Source: CALGSZ01 sp042408955 (GTDB lineage Bacteria; Chloroflexota; Chloroflexia; Thermomicrobiales; UBA6265). Taken from it: a stretch of DNA of 64,000 nt. Below the pieces are notes generated by a model. The model saw nothing but the letters and a program-made list of their open reading frames with translations. It was not told the DNA's origin and did not search any database. Shown here piece by piece: positions 35,017 through 44,951 of this stretch (position 1 is its first letter; every line of letters begins with the position of its first letter). A program made the position numbers and the translations under genes. The stretch lies in assembly GCA_042408955.1 (NCBI GenBank), contig JBHOQQ010000046.1, positions 9,298 to 73,297 of the forward strand, given 5' to 3'.

Positions 35017-36945
35017 ATGACCGACCCGAATGAGACACTTCCAGATTCGCCGGTTGCCGTCGAAGAGGAGATTAGCCAGGCTGAATTAGTGAGCGAGCAA
35101 CATGAGCCCGTCGCCATGGTGACGCCGCCAGTTGACTTTGGGCCGGTTCCTGAGCCACCCGAGCCGGGTCCTGCCAATCCCTCGCCAGACGGGCAACGCA
35201 TGGCGTTCCTCCAGCATGACGCGAATTACCGCATCCGCTTGTGGCTGGCAGCGCTCGATGGCACACCCCCCACGCCCGTCGAACTTACCTTCGAGCCAGT
35301 TCTGGACGACGATGGCCCCCAGTGGTCACCAGATGGCCAGTGGCTTGCGCTGACCGGTCTACACCCGGCCGGTGACCGCACCGCCATTTGGCTATTGCAT
35401 GTCGAGCAGCATTTGTGCCGCCTGCTCGTCGATCATCCAGCCGCCGATCGCTCGCCGCGGTGGTCCCCAGACGGGTCCTGGGTTGCGTTTGTCTCTCATC
35501 GGGACGGCCGTGATGCGATCTGCGTCGCCGCTCCGGATGGGACCAGTGCGGCAAGACAGGTCACCTTCGCCCCACCAGGGCAGGATGACCGTGATCCGTG
35601 CTGGTCGCCCGACAGTAGCCGTATCGCGTTTTGCCGCCGGATTTGGGAAGGTGAGCAAACCGGCGATCATATCTGGACTGTGGACATTCGCACCGGAGAG
35701 ACCAAGCAGGTCACCAAGAAGCTGGCGCGGCGCCACGGCTTGCAGTGGGCGCCGAACCGGGCACAAGTAGCCTATGTCTCCGATGAGGGAGAGTGGGACA
35801 ACATCGCGGTCGTGAATCCGGACAATGCGGCTGGTTGGAACCTCGCCAGCGAGAACGGCGATAAGGCGTGCCCCCGTTACTCGCCGGACGGGAACCGCAT
35901 CCTATACACCCGCCTGCAACACGGAGTAACGCGTCTCATGGATCGCGGCGTCAACGCCTCTAGCGCGGAGCCCTACGACCCCGGGAACGGCGTGGCCAGT
36001 GCTGGGCGCTGGGTTCCCGGCAGCGACGTCAAGCGCGTCCTGTATCGCTTCGCGCCAGCGACCGGCGCTCCGCGGTTCATCATCCAGGAAGCGAAAAAGG
36101 ATACCGAGCGTGTGGACGTGCCGCTCGCGGTGCCGTGGGACGCCGGACGTCCGCTGGTCGAGCCCGTGCATATCGAGTTCGAGACCTGGAGCGGGTTGAA
36201 GCTCGGTGGGCTGTATTACCGGCAGGCGCAGTGGGTCGGTCGCCTTCCTGCCATTGTCTACTTGACCGACACGCCCCATCTCCCGCGCGATGCCCGATTC
36301 CGCGCCCCAGAGCAGGCGCTCGCCGCGGCCGGATTCGCGGTCTTCGCCCCGAGCCTCCACGGCACACCCGGCTATGGCCGCAAGGTCATCAACCTCTTGC
36401 GCGACCAGGCCGATACCGAAGTCGAGGCCAGCGACCTCGTTGATGTCATCAGGGCGCTCCAGCAGCGGGAGGATATTGAAGGAGACCGTATTGCGCTCGT
36501 CGGCTGGGGTCATGGAGGAACGCTGGCCCTGGTGTTCGCGGGAGGGCGGCCGGATCACGTTCAGGCGGTAGTGGCAATCGATCCCATCACCGATTGGGAC
36601 AGCGAGCTAGATCACGGATCCAGCGCCTACCGCGCCTGGCACTTCCGGCAGTTGGGGTTGCCTGCCGTCCAGCCCGTGCGGCATCTCTTGCGCACGCCCG
36701 CGACCTTTATTGGCGCGGTGACTGTCCCACTCCTGCTCCTTGGGACCGATGCGGACGCGAGCCGCACCCGGCAGCTCGATTCATTGACTGCTCTACTGCG
36801 CGAGCTCAACGTGCCGTTCGAGCAGGAGGTATCGGTCGGAGAGTCACCATGGACCACGGCAGCGCGTGCGGCCGCGTTCGTCCGGACGGTCGTCGGTCCC
36901 AACCCTGCGCCACCCGCGGAGGCGATGCGAACCGAAACTATCTGA
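35017..36945 (+). CDS. S9-type peptidase-like protein with lost catalytic residues
   Basis: The 642-residue protein consists of a beta-propeller built from PD40/TolB repeats (about 45-370, marked by SPDG boxes such as WSPDGQWLA, WSPDGSWV and WSPDSSRI) and a C-terminal alpha/beta hydrolase of the prolyl-oligopeptidase type (about 380-640). The nucleophile elbow, normally GxSxGG, reads GWGHGG: Gly498 replaces Ser. The acid is perhaps D in GTDADASR, but the histidine loop, usually GHGF-like, has no His (VGESPWTT). I therefore expect no hydrolase activity. ATG 35017 is preceded by ATAGGAAT. It may bind peptides or partners. Confidence 0.8.
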   Translation: MTDPNETLPDSPVAVEEEISQAELVSEQHEPVAMVTPPVDFGPVPEPPEPGPANPSPDGQRMAFLQHDANYRIRLWLAALDGTPPTPVELTFEPVLDDDGPQWSPDGQWLALTGLHPAGDRTAIWLLHVEQHLCRLLVDHPAADRSPRWSPDGSWVAFVSHRDGRDAICVAAPDGTSAARQVTFAPPGQDDRDPCWSPDSSRIAFCRRIWEGEQTGDHIWTVDIRTGETKQVTKKLARRHGLQWAPNRAQVAYVSDEGEWDNIAVVNPDNAAGWNLASENGDKACPRYSPDGNRILYTRLQHGVTRLMDRGVNASSAEPYDPGNGVASAGRWVPGSDVKRVLYRFAPATGAPRFIIQEAKKDTERVDVPLAVPWDAGRPLVEPVHIEFETWSGLKLGGLYYRQAQWVGRLPAIVYLTDTPHLPRDARFRAPEQALAAAGFAVFAPSLHGTPGYGRKVINLLRDQADTEVEASDLVDVIRALQQREDIEGDRIALVGWGHGGTLALVFAGGRPDHVQAVVAIDPITDWDSELDHGSSAYRAWHFRQLGLPAVQPVRHLLRTPATFIGAVTVPLLLLGTDADASRTRQLDSLTALLRELNVPFEQEVSVGESPWTTAARAAAFVRTVVGPNPAPPAEAMRTETI

Positions 36946-37029
36946 GCGCAATGCGGAGCTGCCGCCCCTGCAGCTGTTTGACCCCGCCCGCGGTGGCGGC
37001 CGCGAGCATTGGGAACGGTGGAGGTGCCC

Positions 37030-38187
37030 ATGATGTTGCTTCGACTTGTGCTAGCGATTGCGCTGGCAGGCACCACCGCCGCTCCCGTCTACGCTCATGC
37101 AAGCCAGCCAGAGTTTGCCTTTGCGGTCCGCCTCATGGCCAGCGGGCTCGACCGGCCGGTCCATTTTGCTGTCCCAGTTGCTGTCCCAGCCGACGGCAGC
37201 AACCGCGTTCTCATCGTGGAGCAAACGGGACGAATCCGTGTCATGCGAAACGGCCGGCTCGCCGAACAGCCGTTTCTTGACTTGCGTGGGGAGGTGAGCT
37301 GCTGCGGTGAGCGAGGGCTGCTGAGCATGGCTTTCCATCCTCGCTTCGCGGAGAACGGATGGTTCTTCGTGTCGTACACCAACACCGCGGGAGACACGCG
37401 CGTCGTGCGGTATCAAGTGACGCCGCCGAGTGCCGACGTCGCCGACCCAGCCAGCGGGAAAACGATTTTGGCTGTCGACCAACCTGCCGCGAATCACAAT
37501 GGGGGCCTCGTGGTCTTCGGACCAGACGGTTATCTCTACATCGGTCTTGGCGATGGCGGCGGAGGCAATAGCGACAACGGGCAGGATCTCGGAACGCTGC
37601 TCGGCAAAATCCTGCGCATCGATGTTGATCGCCTCGCGCCCGGTCTCCCGTACAGTATTCCGTCCGATAATCCGTTTGTCGCGACACCCGGCGCCCGTCC
37701 CGAAATCTGGGCTCTTGGGTTACGCAACCCGTGGCGCTTCAGCTTTGATCGCGCCACCGGTGACCTTTGGATCGGCGATGTCGGATCGGCGCTCTACGAG
37801 GAAATCAACTTCCAGCCTCGTGGGAGTAAAGGCGGGGAGAATTACGGCTGGGACTTGATGGAAGGCACGCACTGCCGCCATGCCAATGGATGTGATGGTC
37901 TGGGCCTCGTGCTACCGGTGAGCGGCTTCGCCCGCAATGAAGGCTGTGTCGTGACTGGCGGGTATGTCTATCGTGGCCACGCCATCCCGCACCTCGCCGG
38001 CACCTATCTCTTTGCCGATTATTGCTCAGGCGATGTGTGGGGCTTGCGGGCCACCAATGCAGGAGGATGGCAGAGGATAGGACCGGTTTCGACCGGCCTT
38101 CGCATCGTCTCCTTTGCGGAAGACGCGAACGGTGAGCTGTATCTGGTGGATCTTGAAGGGGGAATCTACCAAATCGTCGCGTTGTGA
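37030..38187 (+). CDS. PQQ-type sugar dehydrogenase / sorbosone dehydrogenase family protein
   Basis: The 385-residue secreted protein has a signal peptide (about 1-25) and a six-bladed propeller of the soluble aldose/glucose-sorbosone dehydrogenase family. Diagnostic segments are RGLLSMAFHPRF, NHNGG, LYIGLGDGGG, EIWALGLRNPWRFSFD and LWIGDVGSALYEEIN. In the family these build the PQQ and calcium sites; whether this protein holds PQQ or uses another cofactor cannot be seen, and no PQQ synthesis genes are in the window. Start ATG 37030 follows GGAGGTG. A GTG overlapping its stop codon is the extended start of the next gene. Confidence 0.88.
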   Translation: MMLLRLVLAIALAGTTAAPVYAHASQPEFAFAVRLMASGLDRPVHFAVPVAVPADGSNRVLIVEQTGRIRVMRNGRLAEQPFLDLRGEVSCCGERGLLSMAFHPRFAENGWFFVSYTNTAGDTRVVRYQVTPPSADVADPASGKTILAVDQPAANHNGGLVVFGPDGYLYIGLGDGGGGNSDNGQDLGTLLGKILRIDVDRLAPGLPYSIPSDNPFVATPGARPEIWALGLRNPWRFSFDRATGDLWIGDVGSALYEEINFQPRGSKGGENYGWDLMEGTHCRHANGCDGLGLVLPVSGFARNEGCVVTGGYVYRGHAIPHLAGTYLFADYCSGDVWGLRATNAGGWQRIGPVSTGLRIVSFAEDANGELYLVDLEGGIYQIVAL

Positions 38188-38252
38188 TCCGCTATTCGCG
38201 GATGGCGCCCTACCCAAGAATCAGCATAGACCGTGCAGAGGAACGCGCAGCA

Positions 38253-39839
38253 ATGCCTGCTCATCGTGCCACATCCCAGCCGCCGGTCACCTCGATGACC
38301 ACCACAGTGGATGAGGCGCATCCTGCGTCTGAGGCGACCATAGCTTCACCGTCTTCCGTCCGGACGGGACTGCGGCATCACCTCCAGCGACCACTGGTTC
38401 GCGCCGGCGTGGTCTTCGCACTCGTGATCTATGCCTGGAGCTTCAGGCACACGTTTGTCGATGATGCGTATATCCAGTTCCAATATGCCCGGACGCTGGC
38501 AGCGAGTGGCACGTGGGGATTTTACGCCGGCCACCCCGCTAACACGGCAACATCACCGCTCAATGTGGGGCTCATCACCGCCGGCTCGCTCGTGACAGGT
38601 TCGGTGATACGGGCGGCGGTCCTCCTCACCGGCATCGAACTCGCAGCACTGTTGTGGCTCCTGCTGCGCCTTTCCCGTCGCCTGGATGGCAACGCGTTCT
38701 TTGCCCTGTTCGCCTTCTGCGCAATCGCCACGAACCTGCTCATCGTCTCGACGTTTGGCCTCGAAAGCCTCCTGTATATCGTGCTGCTCGTCGCCGCCGT
38801 GACCATGATGCTGGAGCAACGTCGCACGCTCATGATGCTGCTAGCCGCGTTCCTGACGCTTGCCAGGCCGGATGGCGTGCTGTTGGCGATCCTGTTCCTC
38901 GTCGCCGTACGGCCGCGCGCGCGTGACGCGGTGCGGTTGGCCGCCGTCTACGTTGTCGCGGTCGCTCCGTGGTTTCTGTATTCCTGGATTACCCTCGGTT
39001 CGTTCGTTCCCGACACATTGGTCATCAAGATCCAGCAGCATGCGTGGGGCCACAGCACATTCTTCAACGGCCTCCGGCTCTACTTCGATCGCTTCCCATA
39101 CGAGACGGTAGCGACGCTGGCGCTCGCTCCTCTTTGTCTCGTGCCGTTCTGGCGCTGCGGCGATCACACGCGCCGCTTCGTGAGCATCCTGGCGGCCTAT
39201 GCCTCCATCCATTTTGCCGCCTATTCGCTTCTCGGAGTTCCTCCATACCACTGGTACTACATTCACCAGGTCGCTCCTCTGCTGCTCATCGCCTCAATTG
39301 GCGCAACCTACTGGTCGACCCGCCTGCGCCAGAAATACCCAGCTACTGCCTGGCTACTGCCAAGTCTCCCAGCTCTCGGTCTGGTAGTGATGCTGGCACG
39401 TGAAGGCGTTCCACTGCGCGAAGCCCCGATCAACACGAACTGGGCAACATCAGCGGACTATCGCGCCGTCGGCCTCTGGCTACGAGACAATCTTGAGCCA
39501 GGAGCCCCGGTCGCAGTCTATGGTGAGGTAGGTACCGTTGCGTACTATGCGGATCAGATGCTCATCAACGAATTCAGCGATATGAGCGTTGCCGACACGC
39601 TCATCGAGCAAAGCGAGATGAAACGCACAAAAGGGATTAGCTGGCTCTTCGACCTCAATTTCCTTTGGCGCGGACACCACGATCCACTCCCGCCACCAGC
39701 ATATGAGCTCATGTTTCACCCAGGGCAGGCACCGAACGGCTGTCCGCCCGACGATGGCGCCTGTGTCATGACCTGGGGCGGCGGCACGGCCTGGGTGCAG
39801 CCAACGACGATCATCCTGCGCCGGCGAGAAGCAGGCTAA
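38253..39839 (+). CDS. Membrane glycosyltransferase-like protein (GT-C/PMT type)
   Basis: This 528-residue protein has about eleven membrane helices and a C-terminal soluble part. An early loop carries DDAYIQFQYARTLAASGTWGFYAG, comparable to the DD/DE motif at the first loop of GT-C (dolichyl-phosphate-mannose-type) glycosyltransferases. The C-terminal region (from about 400) reads YRAVGLWLRDNLEPGAPV, typical of the soluble domain in this group. Such enzymes transfer sugars from polyprenyl phosphate donors on the outer membrane face. The ATG at 38253 has GAGGAA upstream; a GTG at 38184 overlapping the previous stop is an alternative. It overlaps murI by 4 bases in convergence. Confidence 0.75.
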   Translation: MPAHRATSQPPVTSMTTTVDEAHPASEATIASPSSVRTGLRHHLQRPLVRAGVVFALVIYAWSFRHTFVDDAYIQFQYARTLAASGTWGFYAGHPANTATSPLNVGLITAGSLVTGSVIRAAVLLTGIELAALLWLLLRLSRRLDGNAFFALFAFCAIATNLLIVSTFGLESLLYIVLLVAAVTMMLEQRRTLMMLLAAFLTLARPDGVLLAILFLVAVRPRARDAVRLAAVYVVAVAPWFLYSWITLGSFVPDTLVIKIQQHAWGHSTFFNGLRLYFDRFPYETVATLALAPLCLVPFWRCGDHTRRFVSILAAYASIHFAAYSLLGVPPYHWYYIHQVAPLLLIASIGATYWSTRLRQKYPATAWLLPSLPALGLVVMLAREGVPLREAPINTNWATSADYRAVGLWLRDNLEPGAPVAVYGEVGTVAYYADQMLINEFSDMSVADTLIEQSEMKRTKGISWLFDLNFLWRGHHDPLPPPAYELMFHPGQAPNGCPPDDGACVMTWGGGTAWVQPTTIILRRREAG

Positions 39840-40651
39840 CTGGAAACTCCCGCCACCTGGCAGGGCTGACCAAGCAACTGCTGCGCGATCCTGCTCACCC
39901 AGGACGGATCTCCGCTGGTGAGCATGCGCAGGCTTCCTTGATGAGCGACCGAGGCGGCCAAGGCGCGCTCCCCGAGTACGTCACGCACGCGCCGGGCAAT
40001 AGCCGGACCACTGTCAACGATCTGTACCGCCGGCCCGGCGATCTGCGCGATCGCGGCGCGCAGGAATGGATAGTGGGTGCAACCGAGCACGATCACATCA
40101 GCCCCACGGGCGACCGAAGGTTCAACCAGAGGACGCAAGGTGGTCAGAACTTCGTCGCCGCTGACCATGCCCGCCTCAACGAGCTCGACCAAGCCAGGTG
40201 CGGCAATCCGCTCGACGCAGATCCCGGCTGCATGCTCCCGGATCAGCCGGTCAAGCCGCTCGCTCGTGATCGTGCGCGGCGTGGCGAGCACCGCGATGCG
40301 GCCGGTCCGCGTCATGCGTGCCGCTGGCTTCACTGCTGGTTCGAGCCCAATGATGGGAACCGCGAAGCGCTCCCGCAGCGCGGGTAGCGCGATCGCGCAT
40401 GCCGTATTGCAGGCAGCTACCATGAGCTTCACTCCGAGCGCATGGAGCATCTCCGCGATGAGATGGCAACGCTCGCTAATCTCCTCTGGATCTCGGGTGC
40501 CGTATGGACAATATGCGCAATCAGCGAAGTAGATGAGATCTTCAGTCGGAAGCGCCGACCGAAGCTCACGAACAATGCTGAGACCACCCACTCCCGAGTC
40601 GAAGATCCCGATTGGTGCCGTCTCAATCCCCACCCGGTCAACCACCCGCAA
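39836..40651 (-). CDS. murI: Glutamate racemase
   Basis: MurI converts L-glutamate to D-glutamate for peptidoglycan. The 271-residue protein has IGIFDSGVGGLSI, YFADCAYCPYG, the first catalytic Cys in VAACNTACAIALP and the second in VLGCTHYPFL. The start is TTG 40651 (GAGG five bases upstream) or GTG 40645. It lies 87 bases downstream of the UDP-glucuronate decarboxylase gene on the same strand. Confidence 0.95.
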   Translation of the reverse strand: MRVVDRVGIETAPIGIFDSGVGGLSIVRELRSALPTEDLIYFADCAYCPYGTRDPEEISERCHLIAEMLHALGVKLMVAACNTACAIALPALRERFAVPIIGLEPAVKPAARMTRTGRIAVLATPRTITSERLDRLIREHAAGICVERIAAPGLVELVEAGMVSGDEVLTTLRPLVEPSVARGADVIVLGCTHYPFLRAAIAQIAGPAVQIVDSGPAIARRVRDVLGERALAASVAHQGSLRMLTSGDPSWVSRIAQQLLGQPCQVAGVSS

Positions 40652-40738
40652 AGAAACCTCGGTCTGTTCTCAGCTTCCTCGCTGCCTGCGGCGCGATCAC
40701 ACCACGGCCCACCTGCCGAGAGACACTAGCCGCAGGGC

Positions 40739-41740
40739 TCAGTTGCTACTCGGCCCAGGAACCGAAAGCAAGTCCGGCTCACCCTCGCGCGCATCGAGAC
40801 ACGCCCGGAACCAATCCAAGGTTCGCAGCAAGCCATCTTCAAGCGAAACGCGAGGCGTCCAGCCCAGGATGCGTTGCGCTTTGCGAATATCCGGACACCT
40901 GCGGGTTGGGTCGTCCTTGGGCAGACCTTGGTAAAGGATAGGGGAGCGCGACCGAGCAAGCATCGCTATCGTTTCCGCCAACTGTCGAATTGTGATCTCG
41001 ACCGGGTTGCCAAGATTGACCACCTCTCCGGCCAAGCCATCTCGTTCGCCAAGCGCCAGCAAGCCAGCGACCAAGTCGTCCACATAGCAGAATGAGCGAG
41101 TCTGACTCCCGTCGCCGTAAATGGTCATGGGCTCGCCGCGCAGCGCCTGGACGCAAAAATTCGGTACGACGCGGCCATCGTCCGGCCTCGACCGAGGGCC
41201 ATACGTGTTGAAGACCCGTGCGATGCGGACATCAAGACCATAGTGGCGATAAAACTCGATCGACAGGCTCTCAGCGAAACGCTTGCTCTCGTCATAGCAT
41301 GAGCGCGGCCCAATCGGATTGACGTTTCCCCAGTAATCTTCAGATTGCGGATGCACCAGCGGCTCGCCATAGACTTCAGAGGTCGAGGCCAGCACGAAGC
41401 GTGCCCCATCTCTCCGGGCAATCTCCAGCAAGGCGAACGTCCCCACGGAATTGACCAGGTGCGTCTCGATAGGGAACATCCGATATCCCACCGGACTCGC
41501 CGGGCTTGCCAGGTGAAAGATGCAGTCAAAGCGCCCCAGCAACGATTCTGCGGGCAGTGGCCTCGTGAGGTCATGCTCTATCACCCGCAGGCGGTCGTGT
41601 CTAGTCAAGCCAGCCAAATTCTCCCGGCGGCCCGTGAGGAAATTGTCCAAAACGACGACCGAGTCACCTCGCGCGAGCAGGCGCTCGACAAGATGGCTGC
41701 CGATGAAACCGGAGCCTCCGGCTACTAAACAATGCATCAC
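40739..41740 (-). CDS. UDP-glucuronate decarboxylase-like NAD-dependent epimerase/dehydratase
   Basis: This short-chain dehydrogenase most resembles UXS, which makes UDP-xylose from UDP-glucuronate. Visible are the NAD motif GGSGFIGSHL, HLASPASPVGY, STSEVYGEP, the catalytic YDESK (YxxxK), FNTYGPRSRPDDGRVVPNF and the GDGSQTRSFCYVDDL element, all in the order of the family. The length is 333. It lies with murI on the minus strand and near a membrane glycosyltransferase, so surface polysaccharide synthesis is likely. Confidence 0.85.
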   Translation of the reverse strand: MMHCLVAGGSGFIGSHLVERLLARGDSVVVLDNFLTGRRENLAGLTRHDRLRVIEHDLTRPLPAESLLGRFDCIFHLASPASPVGYRMFPIETHLVNSVGTFALLEIARRDGARFVLASTSEVYGEPLVHPQSEDYWGNVNPIGPRSCYDESKRFAESLSIEFYRHYGLDVRIARVFNTYGPRSRPDDGRVVPNFCVQALRGEPMTIYGDGSQTRSFCYVDDLVAGLLALGERDGLAGEVVNLGNPVEITIRQLAETIAMLARSRSPILYQGLPKDDPTRRCPDIRKAQRILGWTPRVSLEDGLLRTLDWFRACLDAREGEPDLLSVPGPSSN

Positions 41741-41942
41741 CTAATCACCGCCACATTGCACGCGTGATCCATCCCAAAAGGAACGGACCACCCACCCGGT
41801 CGAATAGTACCGCACGGCTCGTCCCATCCATCGAGCGTCGCACTCACCGGCATTGAGGCGTCCGTTACAATCGGTGCCGCGCCGGCACGAGCGCCGAGCC
41901 GCGCGGCGCCTTGACATATGCTAAATAGCGAGGGCGGATCAA

Positions 41943-42485
41943 ATGAGCTCGACGCGACTGCAAGAGTTTCGCGCGCATAAGGATCATTTTTTTGCTCACA
42001 GCGAACACTCGCCATTGCCACCTGAGGATCGAGCAAAGTTTGCCGGCTTGGACTATTTCCCGGAGAATCCAGCGCTCTCGTTCGTCCTTCAGCTCGAAAC
42101 GGATGGTCCGGGCATCGGTGAGCGCGTTGAGCTTCCCACCACGGACGGACGCAGTAAGCCATTCGTGCGCGCCGGGCGCATCACGTTCACCGCGAACGGC
42201 ACGCCGGTGACCTTTTCAGTCTTCAAGGAACCCGTGCGGGGCCGGTACTTCCTGCCATTCCGGGATGGCACCGCGGGCAACGAGACGTATAGCCTCGGCC
42301 GGTACCTTGATCCGCAAGAGTTGCCTGACGGCAAGCTGCTGGTCGATTTCAACTACGCCTACAACCCCTACTGCGCGTATTCGGATGGCTGGTCGTGCCC
42401 AATTCCCCCGGAAGAGAACGTCACACCCGTTCGCATCGAGGCCGGCGAAAAAGCCTATCGGCGGCCTGGATCGAGCAACGGCTAA
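41943..42485 (+). CDS. DUF1684 domain-containing protein
   Basis: The 180-residue soluble protein has the family pattern throughout: FRAHKDHFF, FAGLDYFPENP, FRDGTAGNETYSLGRYLD and the terminal DFNYAYNPYCAYSDGWSCP with PPEEN and GEKAY. The function of DUF1684 is unknown. A TTGACA sits 42 bases upstream of the ATG and may be part of its promoter. It converges on lon, 6 bases away. Confidence 0.88.
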   Translation: MSSTRLQEFRAHKDHFFAHSEHSPLPPEDRAKFAGLDYFPENPALSFVLQLETDGPGIGERVELPTTDGRSKPFVRAGRITFTANGTPVTFSVFKEPVRGRYFLPFRDGTAGNETYSLGRYLDPQELPDGKLLVDFNYAYNPYCAYSDGWSCPIPPEENVTPVRIEAGEKAYRRPGSSNG

Positions 42486-42491
42486 CGCCAG

Positions 42492-44951
42492 TTATCGATT
42501 CGAAGCATCCCCGGCCACGCTATCGCCGAATGGCACCGTCCGGTCCGGCGGCACGACCGATGGGCCAACACCAGACGCCGGTTCGCTCGCCTCGCTGAGG
42601 TTGTCGGCTTGATGCTCGTCCAGCAGGATCGCGTTGGCGATGACCTGATCCATATTCGTCACGAAGATAAATTCCATCTCCTTCCGGACGTTCTCTGGAA
42701 TCTTCACCAGGTCACGCCGGTTCTCCTCGGGAGCGATCAAGCGGCGGATGCCATGGCGGTGAGCTGCGAGCGTCTTGTCCTTTAGCCCGCCGATCGCCAG
42801 CACGCGCCCCCGCAGCGTGATCTCGCCGGTCATCGCTGTGTCATTGCGCACCGGCCGGCGCGTGAGAGCAGAAATCAGGGCCGTCGCCATCGTGATTCCA
42901 GCCGATGGCCCATCCTTTGGCGTCGCCCCTTCCGGCAAGTGGATATGGAGATCGAGCTTTTCCTGGAAATCCCGGTCAATCTTGAGCTGGTCAGCCCGGG
43001 AGCGTGCATAAGAAAGCGCGGCGCGTGCCGACTCCTGCATGACATCGCCCGCCCGGCCAGTGATGGTGAGGCTGCCCCGGCCGGGCATGGTGGCCACTTC
43101 GACGGGAATCAGCTCGCCGCCGATGTCTGTCGTACCTAGTCCAATTGCCACGCCAACCTGGCTCTCACCTAGGTCGTGCTGGTAGCCGAACTTCTTCGGA
43201 CCAAGATACTCTTCAAGCCGCTGCTCGTTGAGCTTGACCTTGGTTGCCTTGCCCCGCACGATATCTCGGGCAACCCGGCGGCAGATTTGCGCGATCTCCC
43301 GGTCGAGCTGGCGCACTCCCGCCTCACGCGTGTAATCACGCACGATGCGCTGCCACAGCTTCGGCGGTATTTCCAGAACGCCATCCGGCAAACCGTGCGC
43401 CGCGAGCTGCTTCTTCAGCAGATGCCGCCGGCCAATCTCGACCTTTTCCTCCTCGGTGTAGCCAGAAATCTCAATGATCTCCATCCGGTCGCGGAGCGGC
43501 CGCGGAATTTGGTGTCCATAGTTTGCGGTAGTGATAAAGAGGACCTTCGAGAGATCGTACGGCACATCCAAGAAGTGATCCGTGAAGGCATGGTTCTGCT
43601 CAGGGTCGAGAACTTCCAGGAGCGCCGCCGCGGGATCGCCGCGAAAATCATTGGTCAGCTTGTCGATCTCATCGAGGAGCAAGAGCGGATTGACCGTGCC
43701 AGCCTGCTTCATCGCGCCGATGATGCGACCCGGCATGGCGCCGATGTACGTCCGCCGGTGGCCGCGAATCTCCGCCTCGTCCCGCACACCGCCCAATGAG
43801 ACGCGAACGAACCGGCGTCCCATTGAGGCGGCGATCGAGCGGCCAAGGCTGGTCTTGCCCACCCCTGGCGGTCCAATCAAGCAAAGAATTTGCGCGGTAC
43901 CTGGATCGGTCACGCCGCTTTCGAGCCGCAGCTTGCGCACCGCCAGATAATCAAGGATGCGCTCCTTGACTTGCTCCAGTCCGTAATGGTCTTCGTTGAG
44001 AATGCGCTCGGCCTCATCGAGATCCAGCCGGTCTTCGGTCTGCTCGTGCCAGGGCAAGGCCAGCAGCGTGTCAAGGTAGGTGCGGACCACCGTCGCCTCG
44101 GCAGACACCGACGGCATTCGCTCAAGCCGTTGAAGCTCCCGCAGCAGCTTTTCTTCCACGTCTTTGGGCATGCCGCGGGAGAGAATGCGCTGCCGCAGCG
44201 CCTCGATCTCATTCCCGCCTTCGCCCGACAGCTCATCGTGGATGGCCTTGAGCTGCTCTCGCAGGTAGTACTCCCGCTGGTTCTTCTCGACCTGCTCCCG
44301 CACCCGGTCCTTGATCCGCTGCTCTAACGCCGCAACGTCAAGATCGCCCGTAATATGGACCGCGATCTGCTCTAAGCGTTGCAACGGATCGAGCATCTCC
44401 AGCAACTGTTGACGCCGGGAGGTTTCGGTGAGCAACTGCGTCGCCAGCAAGTCAGCCAGATGCCCCGGCTCGGTCGCCCGCTGCACCATATCCAGGATTT
44501 CCGGCGACAGGCGGTTCCGCGCCTCGTTGTACTTGACGGCAAGATCTTGCACGTATTGCAGCATGACCCGGCTTTCCACCGCAGGAACCGGGCTCTCTCG
44601 CAACTCCTCCGCCGCCACCGTAAAAAACTGCCGCGCCGTATCAAACTGGCTCAAGCGGACGCGGCTGATGCCTTCTAGCACCACCTGGATGCTGTTTCCT
44701 TGCTGGCGCTCAACGGAAACGATCTCCGCCAGTGCGCCAACGTGATAGAGGTCTTCAGGCCGGGGGTCCTCAATCTCGCTATCGCGATGCGCGGTGACGA
44801 CGATCCGCCGGTCACGCGTCAACGATTCCTCTACCGCTTGGATTGACCGCGGCCGTCCTACCAAGAGCGTCACGATGTTGCGTGGGAAGATGACGACGTT
44901 CTTGAGCGGTAGCAACGGATAGCGCGGCGCGTACAGTTCATAACGACTCAT
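42492..44951 (-). CDS. lon: ATP-dependent protease La (Lon)
   Basis: Lon unfolds and degrades damaged and regulatory proteins in the cytoplasm. The 819 residues comprise the N-terminal substrate-binding domain (about 1-200), a coiled linker, an AAA+ module (Walker A GPPGVGKTS, Walker B LLLLDEID) and the Ser/Lys protease domain with S683 in KDGPSAGI and K726 in GGLKDK. It ends with a short Ser/Pro tail. The start codon is followed by YPLLPLKNVVIFP, the conserved N-terminal element. The 432-base upstream gap holds no clear heat-shock element. Confidence 0.96.
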   Translation of the reverse strand: MSRYELYAPRYPLLPLKNVVIFPRNIVTLLVGRPRSIQAVEESLTRDRRIVVTAHRDSEIEDPRPEDLYHVGALAEIVSVERQQGNSIQVVLEGISRVRLSQFDTARQFFTVAAEELRESPVPAVESRVMLQYVQDLAVKYNEARNRLSPEILDMVQRATEPGHLADLLATQLLTETSRRQQLLEMLDPLQRLEQIAVHITGDLDVAALEQRIKDRVREQVEKNQREYYLREQLKAIHDELSGEGGNEIEALRQRILSRGMPKDVEEKLLRELQRLERMPSVSAEATVVRTYLDTLLALPWHEQTEDRLDLDEAERILNEDHYGLEQVKERILDYLAVRKLRLESGVTDPGTAQILCLIGPPGVGKTSLGRSIAASMGRRFVRVSLGGVRDEAEIRGHRRTYIGAMPGRIIGAMKQAGTVNPLLLLDEIDKLTNDFRGDPAAALLEVLDPEQNHAFTDHFLDVPYDLSKVLFITTANYGHQIPRPLRDRMEIIEISGYTEEEKVEIGRRHLLKKQLAAHGLPDGVLEIPPKLWQRIVRDYTREAGVRQLDREIAQICRRVARDIVRGKATKVKLNEQRLEEYLGPKKFGYQHDLGESQVGVAIGLGTTDIGGELIPVEVATMPGRGSLTITGRAGDVMQESARAALSYARSRADQLKIDRDFQEKLDLHIHLPEGATPKDGPSAGITMATALISALTRRPVRNDTAMTGEITLRGRVLAIGGLKDKTLAAHRHGIRRLIAPEENRRDLVKIPENVRKEMEFIFVTNMDQVIANAILLDEHQADNLSEASEPASGVGPSVVPPDRTVPFGDSVAGDASNR

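Noticed and set aside
40618..40650. CAATCCCCACC in the murI region as a third CRISPR-like repeat
   Set aside because: It lies inside the murI coding sequence and lacks the CAGAGTGC half.
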